NCBI GenBank assembly: GCA_035512595.1
Contig: DATKDU010000327.1
Span: 1 to 31,044 of the forward strand
Source of the DNA: DATKDU01 sp035512595
GTDB taxonomy: Bacteria > Planctomycetota > Planctomycetia > Pirellulales > Pirellulaceae
DNA: 31,044 bases
Direction: 5' to 3'
In this document: positions 29,387 through 31,044 of the stretch, in pieces
Layout of the letters: each line of letters starts with the position of its first letter
Numbering within the stretch: position 1 is the stretch's first letter
Notes under the pieces: model-generated
Database searches by the model: none
What the model was told of the DNA's origin: nothing
Seen by the model: only the letters and a program-made list of their open reading frames with translations
Translations under genes and position numbers: made by a program

Positions 29387-29710
29387 TTACCGATCGTCGA
29401 TGGTCAAGTCCTGCTGGGCCAAGTGGCGAATCGCGAAAACCAGCACCTTGTTTCCGCGAATCTCAAATACGGCGCGATGGGTCTTGGCGTTGCCCAGTCC
29501 GTAATTCAACTGGCGGACGACGAAAGGGAATGCCGCGGATTCGCACGCCACGGGCTGATCGTCGGCCGACTCGGCCAGTGACTTGAGCGCGGCTTCGAAG
29601 CCATCCAGCCAATCAGCCGCTTGCTGCCGCGAGCGATGCTCTGCCCACCACAAGGCGGATTCGTAGAGCTGGATCTTGGCCCGTGGAAGAACGATGACTT
29701 CGTACTTCAA
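29387..29710 (-). CDS. RelE/ParE-family toxin
   Basis: 107 residues, starting with TTG at 29710, which overlaps the antitoxin stop (TTGA). The fold signature of ParE/RelE toxins is visible: the start MKYEVIVLPRAKIQLYESALWW, a helical segment with RQQAADWLDGFEAALKSLAE, and the beta strands YGLGNAKTHRAVFEIRGNKVLVFAIRH. Members block translation (RelE) or gyrase (ParE); the RHLAQQDL end does not decide which. Coupled to the upstream small gene as a typical type II toxin-antitoxin pair. Confidence 0.85.
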   Translation of the reverse strand: MKYEVIVLPRAKIQLYESALWWAEHRSRQQAADWLDGFEAALKSLAESADDQPVACESAAFPFVVRQLNYGLGNAKTHRAVFEIRGNKVLVFAIRHLAQQDLTIDDR

Positions 29711-29937
29711 TCGCGGAGCCCCAATTGATGCCGAATATCACGGAACGCATCCTCGACCGGCTCACCCTGTCCCGCCGCGTAGTCGTTCAGCCCCTGCCGA
29801 ACGTCTTCCATGGTGGCCATCAGCGTGCATTGATCGCGCCACTGGCCGAGCAGTTCCTCCAGGGAAGCCGGCTGCTGGTCACTGTCGAGCTTTTGCTTGG
29901 CGAATTGAATGAAGTCGGCGAGTTCGGCCTTCGACAT
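29707..29937 (-). CDS. Antitoxin of the RelE/ParE pair
   Basis: 76 residues from ATG 29937, with AGGAG about 7 bases upstream; the longer open frame upstream overlaps the MOSC gene and is not used. Small and acidic. It contains a C-terminal pattern QGLNDYAAGQGEPVEDAFRD, seen in antitoxins of ParE-type pairs in planctomycetes and related groups, and probably a dimerisation region. No obvious ribbon-helix-helix is evident. Function is assigned mainly by its overlap with the toxin gene. Confidence 0.75.
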   Translation of the reverse strand: MSKAELADFIQFAKQKLDSDQQPASLEELLGQWRDQCTLMATMEDVRQGLNDYAAGQGEPVEDAFRDIRHQLGLRD

Positions 29938-29990
29938 GGGAGACTCCTCTGGAACAGTATATCTCGCCTGCCGGGCCAGGAACAAACCGG

Positions 29991-30671
29991 CTACGAGCCT
30001 GACCGCTGGTGCCGCTGCAAGAAGATTTCCCGCCAGGATAGAGCCAGCTCCGGCAGGTTGGCCAATTCCTCCGCTGCTGCCAGGTCGTTCTTGCGGTGAT
30101 GAAGCACTTCGTTCGCGCGGGCGACGGTCCACTGCGGATGGATTCGCTTTACAAGGGTGAGCTCCATCCCGGCTTCGATCTCCCCTTCGGTCAGCACGCG
30201 CAGGTACCAGCCGCTGCGGCCGGTGGCGATCACGCGACGAGACAAGTCGTCGATCCGCCAGCGGCGGCTCGTCTTCCAGCATGGCTGCCGCGGCTGGCTA
30301 ACCTCGAACTCGACCGGCCCGCACTGCCACACGTCGCCGATACAGACGCTCGTTTCATCGAGGCCGGCGATCGTCAGGTTCTCGCCCAAGCCCCCCGGCG
30401 GCATTTCATTCAGCCCCAGTTCCGCGCGCCACAGCGAGTAGTGCTCGGCACTGTACGCCAGCACGGCCTTGTCGATGCCGCCGTGATTTTCCAGGTCGGC
30501 CTGCCCGTCGCCGGCAATTCCGCTCTGCCCGACGAAAACGCACCCTGCGACCGGCATCTTGAAATAGCCAGTCCGCCACGGCCGATCGTGCGGATCGAGA
30601 GCATCCGCGCGGCCGTGGTTGGCCGGCTTTCCCACTTGGATCGAAACGAGACGAGCCGTCGTTCCTTGCAT
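29991..30671 (-). CDS. MOSC-domain protein (YiiM-like)
   Basis: 226 residues from ATG 30671; TTG 30683 is the longer in-frame option. MOSC domains bind molybdenum cofactor or handle sulfur through a conserved Cys. Here ARLVSIQVGKP begins the domain, HGGIDKAVLAYSAEHYSLWR and GGLGENLTIAGLDE are characteristic, and the conserved Cys lies in QPRQPCWK. A C-terminal helical segment (WTVARANEVLHHRKNDLAAA) matches the 3-alpha domain found after MOSC in YiiM-type proteins, which detoxify N-hydroxylated compounds. It starts just after the DnaA-like gene on the same strand. Confidence 0.88.
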   Translation of the reverse strand: MQGTTARLVSIQVGKPANHGRADALDPHDRPWRTGYFKMPVAGCVFVGQSGIAGDGQADLENHGGIDKAVLAYSAEHYSLWRAELGLNEMPPGGLGENLTIAGLDETSVCIGDVWQCGPVEFEVSQPRQPCWKTSRRWRIDDLSRRVIATGRSGWYLRVLTEGEIEAGMELTLVKRIHPQWTVARANEVLHHRKNDLAAAEELANLPELALSWREIFLQRHQRSGS

Positions 30672-30684
30672 CACGATGATCAAC

Positions 30685-31044
30685 CTACGCCAGCCGCAGT
30701 TGCACCTCTACCCGCCGCAGCGCCTCTTCCACGCGGCAACTCCCTTGCGGCAGTGCCACCGACTTCCCGCTGGCGAGCCACTCCTTTACCGTCTCTTCCG
30801 CCGAGAGGACGGTCGTGTGGCTCTTACGGGAAAAAAAACGGCTGATCTCCGAGAGGGCCGAGCGTGTGTACTTCCGCGCCAGCCACATGGCCAGCATTCG
30901 CGGATGGCTAACTGTCGGCGAGCGGCTGGGGGAATGGATTTGCTCCGGCTCCAGGCCGAACAAGTGGCAGACAGCGCCGACGATGTCCGGCAAGCGAACC
31001 GCCCGTCGCGACGCGGCAAAAATGTCCACGAGTGCCGTCTCCGC
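30685..31044 (-). CDS. DnaA-like protein, C-terminal part (runs off the window)
   Basis: 119 residues are visible, open to the window edge; a GTG at 31029 is in frame but the homology continues upstream of it. The segment matches DnaA domain IV, the DnaA-box-binding helix-turn-helix. RLPDIVGAVCHLFGLEPEQI leads in, then SHPRMLAMWLARKYTRSALS and FFSRKSHTTVLSAEETV, equivalent to the signature GRDHTTVxHA (Ser for Asp). Whether the AAA+ ATPase part precedes it cannot be seen. It may be the chromosomal initiator or a DnaA paralogue; the changed signature and the neighbours (MOSC, toxin-antitoxin, no dnaN) slightly favour a paralogue. Confidence 0.75.
   Translation of the reverse strand, partial: AETALVDIFAASRRAVRLPDIVGAVCHLFGLEPEQIHSPSRSPTVSHPRMLAMWLARKYTRSALSEISRFFSRKSHTTVLSAEETVKEWLASGKSVALPQGSCRVEEALRRVEVQLRLA

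Overview
The window is GC-rich DNA that looks like a chromosome segment of a planctomycete, probably Pirellulales-like. The lineage call is inference. It rests on a Tyr/Pro-rich secreted protein of planctomycete style, a DUF1501 relic, GTG/TTG starts, weak operon structure, and many short inverted repeats that run through reading frames and yield peptides such as SLALRVS. No rRNA, tRNA, CRISPR array, integrase or transposase gene was seen.

Layout. 1-7000: an edge-truncated membrane protein, a Tat-lipoprotein with NHL repeats, tyrS, a PurM-like protein, a HEPN two-gene pair, a DUF1501 fragment, an acyl desaturase and a small secreted protein. 7368-11812: a sigma-54 activator followed by two membrane-anchored proteins of unknown function. 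12137-19978: a Tad (tight adherence) pilus locus with five tandem Flp-like prepilins, a TadV prepilin peptidase, CpaB, CpaF, TadB and TadC. 20111-29345: housekeeping and miscellaneous genes (agmatine deiminase, malate dehydrogenase, a degenerate alpha/beta-hydrolase, a tiny membrane protein, miaB, a large N6-adenine DNA methylase, phosphofructokinase). 29387-31044, minus strand: a toxin-antitoxin pair, a MOSC protein and the C-terminal DNA-binding part of a DnaA-like protein.

How the genes fit together. The Tad locus is the coherent system. All five prepilins keep a G^xxxxE processing site followed by Trp (E-W instead of the usual Flp E-Y), and four of them share a C-terminal D-C-A/G-R ... 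acidic DxDS tail. Sites with sigma-54 geometry (GG-N10-GC) lie about 100-115 bases upstream of pilin 1, pilin 2 and cpaB, with a weaker one before pilin 4. The sigma-54 activator gene with an intact GAFTGA loop lies about 3 kb upstream. Strong terminators between pilins 1/2 and 2/3 suggest graded pilin expression. The secretin (RcpA/CpaC) and TadZ genes are not in the window.

The second theme is repeats. Two families have the REP/REPIN architecture: a GTAG foot, an 8-bp hairpin, and an inverted partner whose loop is the reverse complement. Two other inverted-repeat families and a varied class of 7-base tandem repeats sit beside them. Several copies lie inside open reading frames, in frame: three inside the DNA methylase with a fourth supplying its stop codon, two inside agmatine deiminase, and one inside the membrane protein at 10190.
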